DNA of 41,627 nucleotides. Origin: Gammaproteobacteria bacterium (GTDB lineage: Bacteria > Pseudomonadota > Gammaproteobacteria > SZUA-140). Below are positions 28,182-41,612 of this stretch, one piece after another. Location: assembly GCA_020845975.1 (NCBI GenBank), contig JADLET010000003.1, positions 1 to 41,627 on the forward strand, written 5' to 3'. Each line of letters opens with the position of its first letter. Positions within the stretch are counted from its first letter, which is position 1. Under the pieces are notes generated by a model, which made no database searches, was not told where the DNA came from, and saw nothing but the letters and a program-made list of their open reading frames with translations. Made by a program: the position numbers and the translations under genes.

Positions 28182-29426
28182 ATGCCTCATCGTTGGATGT
28201 TTTGGGTTCTGCAACTATCGTGGGTAGGGCTGGCCGGTGTCGTTCACGCCGCGCCGTTGAGTTTTAACACTGCGCTTGATCTTGCCGAGCGTCTATCCTC
28301 AAGTCTTGTTGCCAATGCAGCAGAAATCGGTGCGGAACAATCGTCGATCCTGCCGGCAGGCGCCTTACCCGATCCAAAACTTTTCGCTGGGATCGATAAC
28401 TACCCGGTGTCAGGTGTAGACCGTTGGCATATAAACAGCGACTTCATGACCATGCAGAAGATCGGCGTGATGCAGGAGTTCCCCAACTCCGCCAAACGTC
28501 AGGCGCGAGTCGAAGTCGCCACGGCCAGCGTGGGCATTGCCGAAGCGCAACGCCAAGTCGAGCGGCTGAAAGTACGGCGGGAGACCGCACTCGCCTGGCT
28601 CAACCGTTACTACCTCGAACGCAAGATTTCGTTGATCGACGAACTGGACCGTGAGAACATGATTTTAGCCGATGCGGTAAAGGCTCAAATCGCCGGTGGC
28701 CGTGGTCAAGTGGCCGACAACCTGATGCCGAAGCAGGAAGCGGCGCAACTTGCCGACAGGCGCGACGACTTGGCACGCGACTGGGCCAAAGCCAAGTCCA
28801 ACCTGCGCCGCTTGGTGGGTGCCGAGGCCGATGCACCGTTGGTCGGAGACCCACCCTCTCTTACAGTCGATCCGAAGTATTTCCGCCAGCATTTGCACCA
28901 ACATCCCGAGCTGCAGGCTTTTGCTGCCGAAACCCGCAAGGCCGAGGCCGAAGTACACGAGGCGGATTCCATGAAAAAGTCGGATTGGGGTGCGGAGCTT
29001 GCGTTCCAGCGGCGCTCACCGCAGTTTGACAATATGATCTCGGTGCAATTTACCTTCGATCTGCCCATATCCCCCTCGACTCGTCAAGACCCGCTGATCG
29101 CCGCCAAGCAGCAGGAACTTGCCCGGATCGACGCTGAGCGCGAAGACATGCTACGCGAGCACACCAACGATCTGGACGACAGCTTGGCCGACTACGAGGC
29201 GCTAAGCCGTCAACTTAACCGCGCTAATCAAACGGTACTATCGCTCGCCCAGGAAAAGGTCGATCTGCAATACGCCAGCTATAAAGCCGGCAACAGTGAT
29301 CTCACCAACGTGCTGGCGGCACGCCGCGAACTCATCGATCAGCGTCTGAGGGTTATCGATTTGGAAAATCAACGTGACGCTATCGCCGCACAACTCCACT
29401 TTACCTACGGGGAGACCGCGCAATGA
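28182..29426 (+). CDS. cusC: CusC/CzcC-type outer-membrane efflux protein (TolC family)
   Basis: 414 aa from ATG at 28182 (SD GGAG at 7 nt), giving signal peptide MPHRWMFWVLQLSWVGLAGV VHA. The TolC fold is seen in two alpha-hairpin repeats, each with a long coiled stretch (QRQVERLKVRRETALAWLNR YYLERK and AEREDMLREHTNDLDDSLADY). GALPDPKLFAGIDNYP is typical of the Cus branch. It forms the outer duct of the Cu/Ag tripartite pump. It overlaps cusB as ATGA. Confidence 0.9.
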   Translation: MPHRWMFWVLQLSWVGLAGVVHAAPLSFNTALDLAERLSSSLVANAAEIGAEQSSILPAGALPDPKLFAGIDNYPVSGVDRWHINSDFMTMQKIGVMQEFPNSAKRQARVEVATASVGIAEAQRQVERLKVRRETALAWLNRYYLERKISLIDELDRENMILADAVKAQIAGGRGQVADNLMPKQEAAQLADRRDDLARDWAKAKSNLRRLVGAEADAPLVGDPPSLTVDPKYFRQHLHQHPELQAFAAETRKAEAEVHEADSMKKSDWGAELAFQRRSPQFDNMISVQFTFDLPISPSTRQDPLIAAKQQELARIDAEREDMLREHTNDLDDSLADYEALSRQLNRANQTVLSLAQEKVDLQYASYKAGNSDLTNVLAARRELIDQRLRVIDLENQRDAIAAQLHFTYGETAQ

Positions 29427-30925
29427 ACAAAAAAACGATGGGGGTGGCTGCACTGATTGTTGCCACGGCGGCAATCAGCGGTGGAGCCGGTTATTGGTTG
29501 GCTTTTCATCACTGGGTGACCCAGGCATCGATGGGCATACCCATTGGTAATAACCCCGGAGCGGAGGCGGGCAAAAAAGTCCTCTATTGGTATGACCCGA
29601 TGGTACCCAACCAGCATTTTGACAAACCCGGCAAGTCGCCCTTCATGAATATGCCTCTGGTTGCCAAATACGTCGATGAAGGAAATGATGCCGCGAGTAT
29701 CAAGATCGATTCGAGCGTTGTACAGAACCTGGGTATCCGATGGGCCAAGGTCGAGTCTGGCTCCTTGGCCGCTTCCATCAATGCGGTGGGCACCGTTCAA
29801 CTCAACGGTCGCGAGGTGGCCGTGGTTCAGGCACGCAAGGGCGGCTTCGTCGAGCGTGTTTATGGACACGCTCCGGGGGATGTGGTCAGTCGCGGTACAC
29901 CGCTCGTCGATCTCTTGATACCGGACTGGGCCGGGGCACAGAACGAATTCTTGGCCATGTTGAAAACGGGCGATACAGCTTTGGCTCAAGCCGCTCGCGA
30001 TCGCATAAGGTTGCTCGGGATGCCGGATTATCTGATCGCGCGTGTTGAAAAAACCGGGGAAACGTATCCGATAGTCACCATCGTCGCTCCCATTGATGGC
30101 CTGATCCAGACCCTCGATGTCCGAACCGGTATGACCGTCGGACCGGGCGATACCTTGGCCAAGATCAATGATCTCGACACGGTGTGGCTCGAAGCAGCTA
30201 TCCCCGAGGCGCAAGCCGGGCGCGTTGTCACCGGCATGGAAATGGCAGCGAGTTTTGCCGCCTATCCGGGCGAAGGTTTCAAGGGCAGGGTGATTGCCGT
30301 ACTGCCGGAAACCAACGCCGACAGTCGAACCCTACGGGTCCGCATTGAGTTGCCCAATCGTGACGGCCGCTTCAAGCCCGGCATGTTTGCCCAAGTTCGT
30401 CTGGACACGGGCATGAGTCGACCCACCCTGCTGGTTCCGTCCGAATCGGTTATTCGAACCGGTTCGCGCAATGTGGTCCTCGTCGCCCTGGATGGCGGCC
30501 GATTCCAACCGGTGGAAGTAAGCCTCGGGCAAGAATCAGAAGGTAAGATCGTTGTACTGGACGGACTGACCGAAGGGCAAAAAATCGTCGTGTCCGGCCA
30601 GTTCCTGATCGATTCGGAGGCAAATCTCAAAGGCGTGATAGCCCGGCTGAGCCGACCGGTTGGCGGGGAAATAAAATCGGCTGCTGCGGTTGTTCCACTT
30701 TACGAGTTGGTCGGGAAGGTCGAGTCCATCAAGGGTGATGATATCACTCTGTCGCATGGACCCGTAGCATCGCTCGGATGGGGCGCGATGACCATGCAAT
30801 TCAAGCTGGCTCACACTGACATGGCCGTTACAGTTAAACCGGGGGATACAGTCAGTGTTGGGTTCCGGCCAGGAGACAACGGTTACGTCATCGAGAAATT
30901 GGCCAGGAACGGGAGCGGCCAATGA
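29423..30925 (+). CDS. cusB: CusB membrane-fusion protein with C-terminal CusF-like domain
   Basis: 500 aa. N-terminal membrane anchor ([20 protein letters not shown]), then a heavy-metal-binding motif [23 protein letters not shown] (about 55-80, Met ligands), then the barrel-sandwich and beta-barrel domains ([40 protein letters not shown]). Residues about 425-500 are a CusF-like OB domain: [18 protein letters not shown] has the H-x7-W-x2-M-x-M spacing of CusF. It therefore carries its own metallochaperone, in addition to the separate cusF gene. Confidence 0.93.
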   Translation: MNKKTMGVAALIVATAAISGGAGYWLAFHHWVTQASMGIPIGNNPGAEAGKKVLYWYDPMVPNQHFDKPGKSPFMNMPLVAKYVDEGNDAASIKIDSSVVQNLGIRWAKVESGSLAASINAVGTVQLNGREVAVVQARKGGFVERVYGHAPGDVVSRGTPLVDLLIPDWAGAQNEFLAMLKTGDTALAQAARDRIRLLGMPDYLIARVEKTGETYPIVTIVAPIDGLIQTLDVRTGMTVGPGDTLAKINDLDTVWLEAAIPEAQAGRVVTGMEMAASFAAYPGEGFKGRVIAVLPETNADSRTLRVRIELPNRDGRFKPGMFAQVRLDTGMSRPTLLVPSESVIRTGSRNVVLVALDGGRFQPVEVSLGQESEGKIVVLDGLTEGQKIVVSGQFLIDSEANLKGVIARLSRPVGGEIKSAAAVVPLYELVGKVESIKGDDITLSHGPVASLGWGAMTMQFKLAHTDMAVTVKPGDTVSVGFRPGDNGYVIEKLARNGSGQ

Positions 30926-33900
30926 TCGAGAAACTTATTCACTGGTCAGTCGATAACCGTCTTCTCGTTCTGCTGGCCACGTTGTTTTTGGCGGCATGGG
31001 GGGTGTGGTCGGTTAAAACCACGTCGGTCGATGCACTGCCCGATTTGTCCGATGTCCAGGTCATCATCCGTACTAACTACCTCGGCCAAGCCCCACAGAT
31101 TGTCGAGAACCAAGTTACTTATCCCTTGACGACGACCATGCTGTCGGTGCCAGGGGTCAAGACCGTGCGTGGTTACTCGTTCTTCGGCGATTCCTTCGTC
31201 TACGTGCTGTTCGAAGACGGTACCGATCTGTATTGGGCGCGTTCGCGCGTGCTCGAATATCTGAGCCAGGTGCAGGGGCGTTTGCCCGCGACCGCCAAAA
31301 CATCGCTTGGGCCGGACGCAACCGGTGTGGGTTGGATCTACGAGTACGCCCTCATCGACAAGACGGGACAGCACGACTTGGCCGAACTGCGCAGCCTGCA
31401 AGACTGGTTCTTGAAGTTCGAGCTGAAAAGCATCCCCAACGTTGCCGAGGTGGCCACTATCGGCGGGATGGTCAAGCAATACCAGGTCGTGCTCGACCCC
31501 GTCAAACAGGCGGCTTACGGTATCCCGCAAGACAAAATCATAGACGCCATCCAGAAGGCCAACCAGGAGACGGGTGGCTCGGTACTCGAAATGGCCGAAA
31601 CCGAATACATGGTACGCGCCTCCGGCTACCTGAAAACCCTCGATGATTTCCGCAACATTCCGCTCTCCATATCGCAAGCGGGGGTGCCGGTAAAGCTCGG
31701 TGATGTGGCCACGATTCAGTTAGGGCCAGAGATGCGACGCGGCATTGCCGAACTCAACGGTCAAGGGGAAGTCGTCGGTGGCGTGGTGATCCTGCGCTCC
31801 GGCAAGAACGCCAGGGAGACCATCGCGGCCGTTAAGGCCAAACTGGCAAACCTCAAAAAGAGTCTCCCGACAGGGGTGGAGATCATACCGACCTACGATC
31901 GCAGCCAACTGATCGACCGGGCTATCGGCAACCTGAGCCACAAATTATTCGAAGAATTCATCGTCGTGGCGGTGGTCTGCGGCATTTTCCTGTGGCACCT
32001 GCGCTCAGCCATGGTCGCCATTGTTTTACTGCCCTTGGGCGTGATGATCGCCTTCATTGTCATGCGTTACCAAGGCGTGAACGCCAACATCATGTCCTTG
32101 GGCGGTATCGCGATCGCCATCGGTGCGATGGTCGATGCCGCGGTGGTCATGATCGAGAACGCGCACAAGCGGATCGAAGCATGGCAGCACGAGCATCCGG
32201 GTATAACCCTGCGCGGTGACGCCCATTGGCGCGTGATAACGGAAGCAGCGGCCGAGGTGGGGCCGGCGTTGTTTTTCAGCCTGCTGATCATCACACTGTC
32301 ATTCATCCCGGTGTTTACGCTGCAAGCGCAGGAAGGGCGGTTGTTCGGGCCACTGGCATTAACGAAGACCTATGCGATGGCCGCGGCGGCCGCCCTGTCC
32401 GTCACCCTGACTCCCGTCCTGATGGGCTACTGGATAAGGGGGCGCATTCCCGGCGAGAACGAGAACCCGCTCAACCGCGGGCTGATCTGGCTTTACCATC
32501 CGCTTTTGAACACTGTCTTGCGTCATCCCAAAAAAACCTTATTCATTGCCGGTTTGACTCTGATCACTACGATCTGGCCGATCACCCGATTGGGCGGCGA
32601 GTTTATGCCGCCGCTCGACGAAGGTGACCTGCTCTATATGCCGTCCGCGTTGCCCGGTCTATCGGCAGCCAAAGCCTCGGAACTGTTACAACAGACTGAT
32701 CGTCTGATCAAGACCGTGCCCGAAGTCGCGAGCGTGTTCGGCAAAGCAGGCCGAGCTGAGACTGCGACCGATCCGGCACCGATGGAAATGTTCGAGACCA
32801 CCATCCAATTCAAACCCCGTGACCAGTGGCGGCCGGGCATGACCCCAGCCACACTGGTGGATGAACTCGATCGGGTGGTCAAGATACCCGGCTTGGCGAA
32901 CATCTGGGTACCGCCCATACGCAACCGTATCGATATGCTGGCCACCGGCATCAAGAGCCCGATCGGGGTCAAGGTATCGGGTACCAACTTGGCCGAGATC
33001 GATAAGGTGGCGCAGGCCATCGAGCAGGTCGCCAAGAGTGTGCCGGGAGTCAGTTCTGCACTGGCAGAGCGGCTTACCGGCGGGCATTATATCGATGTCG
33101 ATATTGACCGCACGGCGGCCGCTCGCTACGGACTCAATATTGCGGACGTGCAGTCCACCGTATCGTCTGCCGTGGGGGGTGAAAACATCGGCGAGACCGT
33201 CGAAGGATTGGCACGCTATCCGATCAACGTTCGTTATCCTCGTGAAATCCGCGATTCGATCGATGGCTTGCGCAACTTGCCGATCCTGACCGAGGGGGGC
33301 CAGCAGATCACATTGGGTACCGTCGCCCACGTGAACATCAGCGATGGGCCCCCCATGTTGAAAAGCGAGAACGCCCGCCCCTCGGGATGGGTGTATGTGG
33401 ACGTGCGAGGCCGTGATCTCGCCTCCGTCGTTGCCGATCTGCAGTCCGCCGTCCTGTCCCAGGTGGCGTTGCAACCGGGTATCAGTATCGCTTATTCCGG
33501 GCAATTCGAATATCTCGAACGAGCTAATGCACGCTTGAAATTGGTGGTTCCCGCGACGTTGCTGATCATCTTCATACTGCTCTACGTGACCTTTCGCCGA
33601 CTGGACGAAGCCGTGCTGATCATGGCGACCTTGCCGTTCGCGCTGGTGGGTGGCGTGTGGTTCCTCTACTTACTGGGATATAACCTCTCGGTGGCAACCG
33701 GCGTCGGGTTCATCGCGCTGGCCGGGGTATCCACCGAATTCGGGGTGGTGATGCTGCTCTATTTAAAACAGGCCGCTGCCGCGCGCCAGGACAAAGGACT
33801 CGATCTCACGCCTATGGTGCTGGAAGACGCCATCCGCGAAGGAGCTGTACTGCGGGTCAGGCCCAAGGCAATGACTGTTGCGGTGATACTGGGCGGTCTG

Positions 33901-34062
33901 CTGCCCATCTTATTCGGCAGCGGCACCGGCTCGGAAGCAATGAGCCGCATCGCCGCGCCCATGGTCGGCGGTATGGTTACGGCACCCCTGTTGTCCATGT
34001 TTGTCATCCCGGCGGCGTATCATTTGATGCGCCGTCAAACCAAAAAGGCGAAGAAAGCCTGA
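30922..34062 (+). CDS. cusA: CusA, Cu(I)/Ag(I) RND efflux pump
   Basis: 1046 aa, HME-RND permease. The methionine ladder of E. coli CusA is conserved at the same numbers: M573 (LLYMPS), M623 (PMEMFET) and M672 (RIDMLATG). The proton-relay D405 is in [16 protein letters not shown]. Start [20 protein letters not shown] and end [10 protein letters not shown] are family-like. Twelve membrane helices expected. It overlaps cusB as ATGA. Metal specificity is Cu/Ag by these residues. Confidence 0.96.
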   Translation: MIEKLIHWSVDNRLLVLLATLFLAAWGVWSVKTTSVDALPDLSDVQVIIRTNYLGQAPQIVENQVTYPLTTTMLSVPGVKTVRGYSFFGDSFVYVLFEDGTDLYWARSRVLEYLSQVQGRLPATAKTSLGPDATGVGWIYEYALIDKTGQHDLAELRSLQDWFLKFELKSIPNVAEVATIGGMVKQYQVVLDPVKQAAYGIPQDKIIDAIQKANQETGGSVLEMAETEYMVRASGYLKTLDDFRNIPLSISQAGVPVKLGDVATIQLGPEMRRGIAELNGQGEVVGGVVILRSGKNARETIAAVKAKLANLKKSLPTGVEIIPTYDRSQLIDRAIGNLSHKLFEEFIVVAVVCGIFLWHLRSAMVAIVLLPLGVMIAFIVMRYQGVNANIMSLGGIAIAIGAMVDAAVVMIENAHKRIEAWQHEHPGITLRGDAHWRVITEAAAEVGPALFFSLLIITLSFIPVFTLQAQEGRLFGPLALTKTYAMAAAAALSVTLTPVLMGYWIRGRIPGENENPLNRGLIWLYHPLLNTVLRHPKKTLFIAGLTLITTIWPITRLGGEFMPPLDEGDLLYMPSALPGLSAAKASELLQQTDRLIKTVPEVASVFGKAGRAETATDPAPMEMFETTIQFKPRDQWRPGMTPATLVDELDRVVKIPGLANIWVPPIRNRIDMLATGIKSPIGVKVSGTNLAEIDKVAQAIEQVAKSVPGVSSALAERLTGGHYIDVDIDRTAAARYGLNIADVQSTVSSAVGGENIGETVEGLARYPINVRYPREIRDSIDGLRNLPILTEGGQQITLGTVAHVNISDGPPMLKSENARPSGWVYVDVRGRDLASVVADLQSAVLSQVALQPGISIAYSGQFEYLERANARLKLVVPATLLIIFILLYVTFRRLDEAVLIMATLPFALVGGVWFLYLLGYNLSVATGVGFIALAGVSTEFGVVMLLYLKQAAAARQDKGLDLTPMVLEDAIREGAVLRVRPKAMTVAVILGGLLPILFGSGTGSEAMSRIAAPMVGGMVTAPLLSMFVIPAAYHLMRRQTKKAKKA

Positions 34063-34094
34063 TTTTTAACTTACCAACCTGTAAGGAGCATTGT

Positions 34095-34427
34095 ATGAAC
34101 CAAATTATTGTATCCCTAGTGATTGTTATGAGCTTCGGACTTGCACTACCGAGCTTGGCTGCCGATATGGACAACATGGGAATGACCCAACAAACAGAGA
34201 AAACCGCACACGGCATCGGTGTGATCAAGAACATCAATGTCAAAGAAGGCAAAATCACTCTGGCTCACCAACCCATCAAAGAGCTAAATTGGCCGGCCAT
34301 GACTATGGCCTTCAAAGTGACGGACCCCAAACTGTTGGAAGGCTTGACTGTCGGGAAGGAAGTCACATTTGATTTGCGTTCTAGCGGCATGTCGGCCGTT
34401 GTCACTGGAATTCAAATCACGAAGTGA
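34095..34427 (+). CDS. cusF: CusF-type periplasmic Cu/Ag metallochaperone
   Basis: 110 aa with signal peptide ending LAA. H58, W66, M69, M71 (LAHQPIKELNWPAMTMAFKV) reproduce the H36/W44/M47/M49 ligand set of E. coli CusF with identical spacing. SD AAGGAG at 8 nt; 32 nt after cusA. Delivers Cu(I)/Ag(I) to CusB. No terminator is visible downstream. Confidence 0.94.
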   Translation: MNQIIVSLVIVMSFGLALPSLAADMDNMGMTQQTEKTAHGIGVIKNINVKEGKITLAHQPIKELNWPAMTMAFKVTDPKLLEGLTVGKEVTFDLRSSGMSAVVTGIQITK

Positions 34428-34558
34428 ATGATTGATACATCGGATGGGATGCCCCCTTGCAGTCCAAAAATTAAAAAACGAGGCTAATCGGCCAGGATTT
34501 GACATACAATCGCTGCGGCCGACCTGACTGGAACTTTACTAAGTGACTGAGTGCTGCT

Positions 34559-34957
34559 ATGTTACGCCGCATGTTGCTCGAATCCCGCCTCCGCCCTTGG
34601 CTGCTGACGCTGTTCTGCGTCGCGCTGCTCGTGGTGCGTGTCGGGGGGGCGCATCTGTACCTGTGCTTCGATGGCAGCGAACCGCCCTCCAGCCTGCACC
34701 TGATGGACAGTGGCCTGCACCATGCAGGACCCGGTGCGGATGCTGGACATCAAGATGTGAATCTGGCGCTGGCAGGCGAAGCCCTGACCAGGCTCAAGCT
34801 CGGCAGCATAGACCTTGATCTGCCAGTTCTGCTGATCGCTGCATTGTTGGTCTGGAGCTTGCTTCAGGCCCCGCGCCATCGCGTTCCCGTATTTTCCTCC
34901 GCTGCACGCATTCTGTGGCCGCCGCTACGCGGGCCGCCCCTATTGACCTCCCACTGA
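34559..34957 (+). CDS. Unknown exported/membrane protein ahead of czcC
   Basis: 132 aa. N-terminal hydrophobic segment (LRPWLLTLFCVALLVVRVGG AHLYLCFDG), a His/Asp-rich loop (HHAGPGADAGHQDVNL), a second hydrophobic stretch (LPVLLIAALLVWSLLQA), then a Pro-rich end. Small proteins of this layout are frequently the first gene of czcCBA operons; no name is known to me. The His loop may bind Zn/Co. Two possible ATGs (34559 and 34571). Confidence 0.68.
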   Translation: MLRRMLLESRLRPWLLTLFCVALLVVRVGGAHLYLCFDGSEPPSSLHLMDSGLHHAGPGADAGHQDVNLALAGEALTRLKLGSIDLDLPVLLIAALLVWSLLQAPRHRVPVFSSAARILWPPLRGPPLLTSH

Positions 34958-35014
34958 TGTTCTGACGTTCCCGCCGTCCGTCGCTGCTTGCAGCAAGGTC
35001 CGGCTTGTTTCAGG

Positions 35015-35042
35015 CTCAGGCGCCACCTCGAACGCGCCTGAG
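35015..35042 (+). promoter_or_regulatory. Hairpin just upstream of the czcC SD
   Basis: CTCAGGCGC (35015-35023) and GCGCCTGAG (35034-35042) form a 9-bp perfect stem with a 10-nt loop, ending 7 nt before the GGGAGG SD of czcC. No U-tract follows, so it could be a stability or translational element between the leader gene and czcC. Confidence 0.5.
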
Positions 35043-35058
35043 CTGTTGGGAGGTTTCC

Positions 35059-36375
35059 ATGAGTCTGTTACTGCTACGCGCCTTGCGCGTGGGCCTTTCC
35101 ACACATACCCTGGGCGCGTGTCTGCTGTCCCTGGTGATGGTCCAGCCGCTGGCGCACGCTGCCGAATCCGCCGCTACCACGCCGCTGACGCTGCAACAGG
35201 CCGTCTCTGCTGCGCTTCAGTCCAACCCCCAACTTCAGTCCATAACCTTTGAGTTTCGTATGGTGGATGCGCGCGCACAGCAGGCCGCGCTGCGTCCGGT
35301 ACCGGAAGTGTCCATTGATCTGGAAAACTTTGCGGGCAGCGGTGAGACCAAGCGCCTCCAAGCCGCCGAGGCCACCTTCGCCCTGTCGCAGGTGATCGAA
35401 CTGGGCGGCAAGCGCGATGCGCGCGTCGGTGTCGCCCAGGCGGGCCGCAGCGCGCTAGACATCGAACGGCAGGCTACCCAGCTGGATGTACTGGCGGAGG
35501 TCGCTCGCCGCTTCATCGCCGTGGCCCAGCGGCAGCAGGAAGTGCAACTCGCACGCACCGCCGTGGAGCTGGCCGACAAGACCGTGTCGGCGTCCGAGCG
35601 CCGTGTTAATGCCGCCAAATCCCCCCACGCCGAACTGGATCGGGCGCACATCGCGCGGGACCGCTACCGCTTGGAAGAACGTGCGGTTCAGGTCGAGCTG
35701 GACAGCGCGCGCAAGCAACTCGCCGCCACCTGGGGCGCGTCGCAGCCGGTCATTGACGGACAGGTATTCGGCGAGGTGCAGGCCGACCTGTTCACCCTGC
35801 CACCCATCGGCGATTTCGCGGAACTGGCGACGCGGCTCGCCGCCAATCCCGATTTCCTGCGCTTTGCCTCCGAGGCTCGCCTGCGCGACGCCGAGTTGCG
35901 CCTGGCGGTCAGTCAGCGCCGGCCGGATGTGACGCTGGGCGCGGGTCTGCGGCGCCTCGAAGCCAGCAAGGATCAGGCCTTTGTGGCTTCGTTCTCGATG
36001 CCCTTGTTTTCCGGGCGGCGCGCCGAAGGCTTCGTCGCCGAAGCCCAGGCTAACCGCGAACTGGTTGATGCTGAGCGGCGCATCGCCGAGGTCAAGGCGC
36101 AGGCCACACTTTATGAGCTGCACCGGCAGTTGACGCGAGCGGTGCTGGAGGCCCAGACCCTGAAGGACGACATCCAGCCGCGCATCGCCGAAGCGCTCAA
36201 GGAGACCGAATACGCCTACGAGCGCGGACGCTACAGTTATCTGGAACTGGTGGATGCTCAGCGCGAATACCTGGCCGTACAGGCGACGTTAATTGAGGCC
36301 GCCTCCAGTGCCCACACCTTGCGTGCCGAGATCGAGCGCCTGACCAATGCACCGTTGACTATGTCCACGCCATGA
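35059..36375 (+). CDS. czcC: CzcC-type outer-membrane efflux protein
   Basis: 438 aa from ATG at 35059 (SD GGGAGG, 5 nt). Signal peptide (LRVGLSTHTLGACLLSLVMV QPLAHA). TolC-fold repeats: LQQAVSAALQSNPQLQSITF, LALSQVIELGGKRDARVGVA-like (ALSQVIELGGKRDARVG is the CzcC signature) and FSMPLFSGRRAEGFVAEAQA. C-terminal YAYERGRYSYLELVDAQREY is diagnostic. GC is higher than in the cus genes, so the two operons have different histories. The stop overlaps an upstream czcB ATG. Confidence 0.93.
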   Translation: MSLLLLRALRVGLSTHTLGACLLSLVMVQPLAHAAESAATTPLTLQQAVSAALQSNPQLQSITFEFRMVDARAQQAALRPVPEVSIDLENFAGSGETKRLQAAEATFALSQVIELGGKRDARVGVAQAGRSALDIERQATQLDVLAEVARRFIAVAQRQQEVQLARTAVELADKTVSASERRVNAAKSPHAELDRAHIARDRYRLEERAVQVELDSARKQLAATWGASQPVIDGQVFGEVQADLFTLPPIGDFAELATRLAANPDFLRFASEARLRDAELRLAVSQRRPDVTLGAGLRRLEASKDQAFVASFSMPLFSGRRAEGFVAEAQANRELVDAERRIAEVKAQATLYELHRQLTRAVLEAQTLKDDIQPRIAEALKETEYAYERGRYSYLELVDAQREYLAVQATLIEAASSAHTLRAEIERLTNAPLTMSTP

Positions 36376-36404
36376 ATACGTACCGCAATCCAATGAGGAT
36401 TCAC

Positions 36405-37373
36405 ATGAACCTGAAACTGTCGCCATTAATGATTGCGCTGTTGTTTTGGCTGTCCGCCTGTGGCGGAACCGAAGAGCCCACAACGGCCACGACACCCACG
36501 CCTCAGGTCGCAGCCGGACACGCCGAGGGCAAGGAGGAAGGCGGGTACGACGAAGAGGGCGGCCATATCGAACTCACCCCGGAGCAGCTCAAAGCCACCG
36601 GCATCAAGCTGGTGCAGGCCGGCCCGGCGCAGATTCGCGAGAACCTCCCGCTCTACGGCGTCATCGCGCCCAACGCCGAGCGCGTGCGCGAAGTCGCCGC
36701 GCGCTTCCCCGGCGTGATCCAAAGTGTGGCGAAGAAAATCGGCGATCCGGTGCGCGAAGGCGAGACGCTGGCGACAGTCGAGGCCAACGAGAGCCTGCAG
36801 ACCTATGCGGTGACCGCGCCGCTGTCCGGTGTCGTGACCGCGCGCAACGCCAACCCCGGAGAGCAGACCGGCGACAAGACGCTGTTCACGGTCGCCGACC
36901 TGTCCACCGTCTGGGTGGAGCTGTCGCTATTCCCGCGCGACGTGGCCAAGGTCCGCATCGGCCAGGGCGTGCGTGTGAAGAACAACGAAGTCGGACTGGA
37001 AGCCATGGGCAAGGTAGTCTACGTTGCGCCCTTCGGCCAGTCCGTCAACCAGACGCTCACTGCGCGCGTGCTGCTGGACAACCCGGAGCGCCGTTGGGCG
37101 CCGGGCCTGTATGTCACCGCCGAGGTGACGCTGGCCGAAACCACAGCCCTGCTCGCCATCCGCAACGAAGCCGTGCAGACGCTGGAAGGGCGCAGCGTGG
37201 TCTTCGTGCAGGGCGCAGAAGGCTTTGCGCCGCGCGAGGTCGCGCTCGGGCGCAGCGATGGTGAACATTCAGAAGTGACGTCAGGCCTTGCGGCCGGCGA
37301 CACCTACGCCGCCGCCAACAGCTTCATCCTTAAAGCGGAACTGGGGAAGGGCGCGGCTGCCCACGAGGACTAG
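36405..37373 (+). CDS. czcB: CzcB-type membrane-fusion lipoprotein
   Basis: 322 aa from MNLKLSPLMIALLFWLSACG with lipobox LSAC and SD GAGG; an earlier ATG at 36372 overlaps the czcC stop and is the alternative. Acidic/His stretch HAEGKEEGGYDEEGGHIELT may bind metal. The HlyD domains follow: YGVIAPNAERVREVAARFPG, ATVEANESLQTYAVTAPLSG VVTARN, and LGRSDGEHSEVTSGLAAGD. It is shorter than C. metallidurans CzcB (about 520 aa) but normal for CzcB-like lipoproteins. Confidence 0.92.
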   Translation: MNLKLSPLMIALLFWLSACGGTEEPTTATTPTPQVAAGHAEGKEEGGYDEEGGHIELTPEQLKATGIKLVQAGPAQIRENLPLYGVIAPNAERVREVAARFPGVIQSVAKKIGDPVREGETLATVEANESLQTYAVTAPLSGVVTARNANPGEQTGDKTLFTVADLSTVWVELSLFPRDVAKVRIGQGVRVKNNEVGLEAMGKVVYVAPFGQSVNQTLTARVLLDNPERRWAPGLYVTAEVTLAETTALLAIRNEAVQTLEGRSVVFVQGAEGFAPREVALGRSDGEHSEVTSGLAAGDTYAAANSFILKAELGKGAAAHED

Positions 37374-40875
<3,502 letters not shown>

Positions 40876-40879
<4 letters not shown>

Positions 40880-41211
40880 TCGATTCCGCGATCAACACCG
40901 AGACGCTGACGATCCCGCTGCTGTTCGCGGCCTGGTGCGTGTACTACTACCGCAGCGTGATTGCCAGCAAGGAAGAGTATCTGCGCGCCGTGTGCGGGGC
41001 GCGTTTCGAGGACTGCCTCGCACGGGTGCCGCCGCCAGAACATGTGGCTGTCGCTGGGAGTGGTCGCCCTGCTCATCCCCGCCACTCCCTGACGGGATAT
41101 GGCAGCATCGGCCCGGTAGTCATCGCCCACGAGGGCTCGACCCTGATCGTCGTATTCAATGCGCTACGGCTTTGGGGTACCGCGAGCCGGGCGGATGTCG
41201 TCCTGAATTGA
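40876..41211 (+). pseudogene. Composite remnant: ICMT-like fragment joined to P1B-ATPase C-terminal fragment
   Basis: The 111-aa ORF is a patchwork. Residues 1-53 (YYYRSVIASKEEYLRAVCG.. F..C..RVPP) look like the end of an isoprenylcysteine methyltransferase-family protein (EE.YL...G..F..Y..RVP). From 41037 another frame gives QNMWLSLGVVALLIPA, and the original frame resumes as LTGYGSIGPVVIAHEGSTLI VVFNALRLWG. Together these two parts match the C-terminal end of Zn/Cd/Pb P1B-ATPases (QN.W..G......ATL.G.......HEGSTL.VV.NALRL). The ATPase part is frameshifted near 41089. Overlaps the PII-like gene by 4 nt. Confidence 0.65.
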
Positions 41212-41227
41212 GTGAGGTAATGTCTTC

Positions 41228-41590
41228 ATGAATCGATCGATCTATCGCGATGGCCGTGTGTACCATGTGGTCGATCTTCATAGCGATCGCAGCGGCTGGT
41301 ATTTCGAACTTCGAGGCGCCGGAGCGCGGGGACCCTTTCCCACCCGCAAGCTGGCCGAAGCGGCGCTAGCCGAGTTTCTGGCTCATGCGCCGGACTGCCC
41401 GCGGGAGCAGGACAGCGTGGATGGCGACAAGGAGGTCAGGAGTGATGCGGCACGAGGGAGCAATGCGGTGAAGAAGCGGACGGCGACCTTAACTATCGAA
41501 AATTTAGAGGAAATCGATCATGAAAAAGACGCATCTCTTCGCAACGATAACCGCTTTGTTTCTCCTCACCGCCGGGATTCCCGTTGCTGA
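41228..41590 (+). CDS. Small protein, DUF6316-like N-terminus
   Basis: 120 aa. Residues 5-50 (RDGRVYHVVDLHSDRSGWYF ELRGAGARGPFPTRKLAEAA LAEFL) form a compact beta-beta-alpha with W/Y and G-P-F motif, resembling DUF6316-type small proteins. The rest (from residue 60) is charged, low complexity and probably disordered, and it overlaps a second start site. No known function; weak SD (GAGG). The family label is tentative. Confidence 0.6.
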   Translation: MNRSIYRDGRVYHVVDLHSDRSGWYFELRGAGARGPFPTRKLAEAALAEFLAHAPDCPREQDSVDGDKEVRSDAARGSNAVKKRTATLTIENLEEIDHEKDASLRNDNRFVSPHRRDSRC

Positions 41591-41612
41591 TTTAGATCAT
41601 GTGGCCCCGTGA
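41520..41612 (+). CDS. Signal-peptide-sized ORF (30 aa)
   Basis: MKKTHLFATITALFLLTAGI PVADLDHVAP, then TGA. SD AGAGGAA lies 6 nt upstream. It has an ideal n-region and hydrophobic core but almost no mature part, so it is either a truncated secreted-protein gene or a short peptide. It overlaps the C-terminal region of the DUF6316-like ORF in another frame. Confidence 0.45.
   Translation: MKKTHLFATITALFLLTAGIPVADLDHVAP

Noticed and set aside
34499-34510. TTGACA with TACAAT as a czc promoter
   Set aside because: TTGACA and TACAAT are adjacent, not spaced; no -10 appears 16-19 bp downstream of TTGACA.
36446-37264. 272-aa Arg/Gly-rich ORF in another frame of czcB
   Set aside because: Frame-shifted reading of the czcB gene; extreme Arg content.
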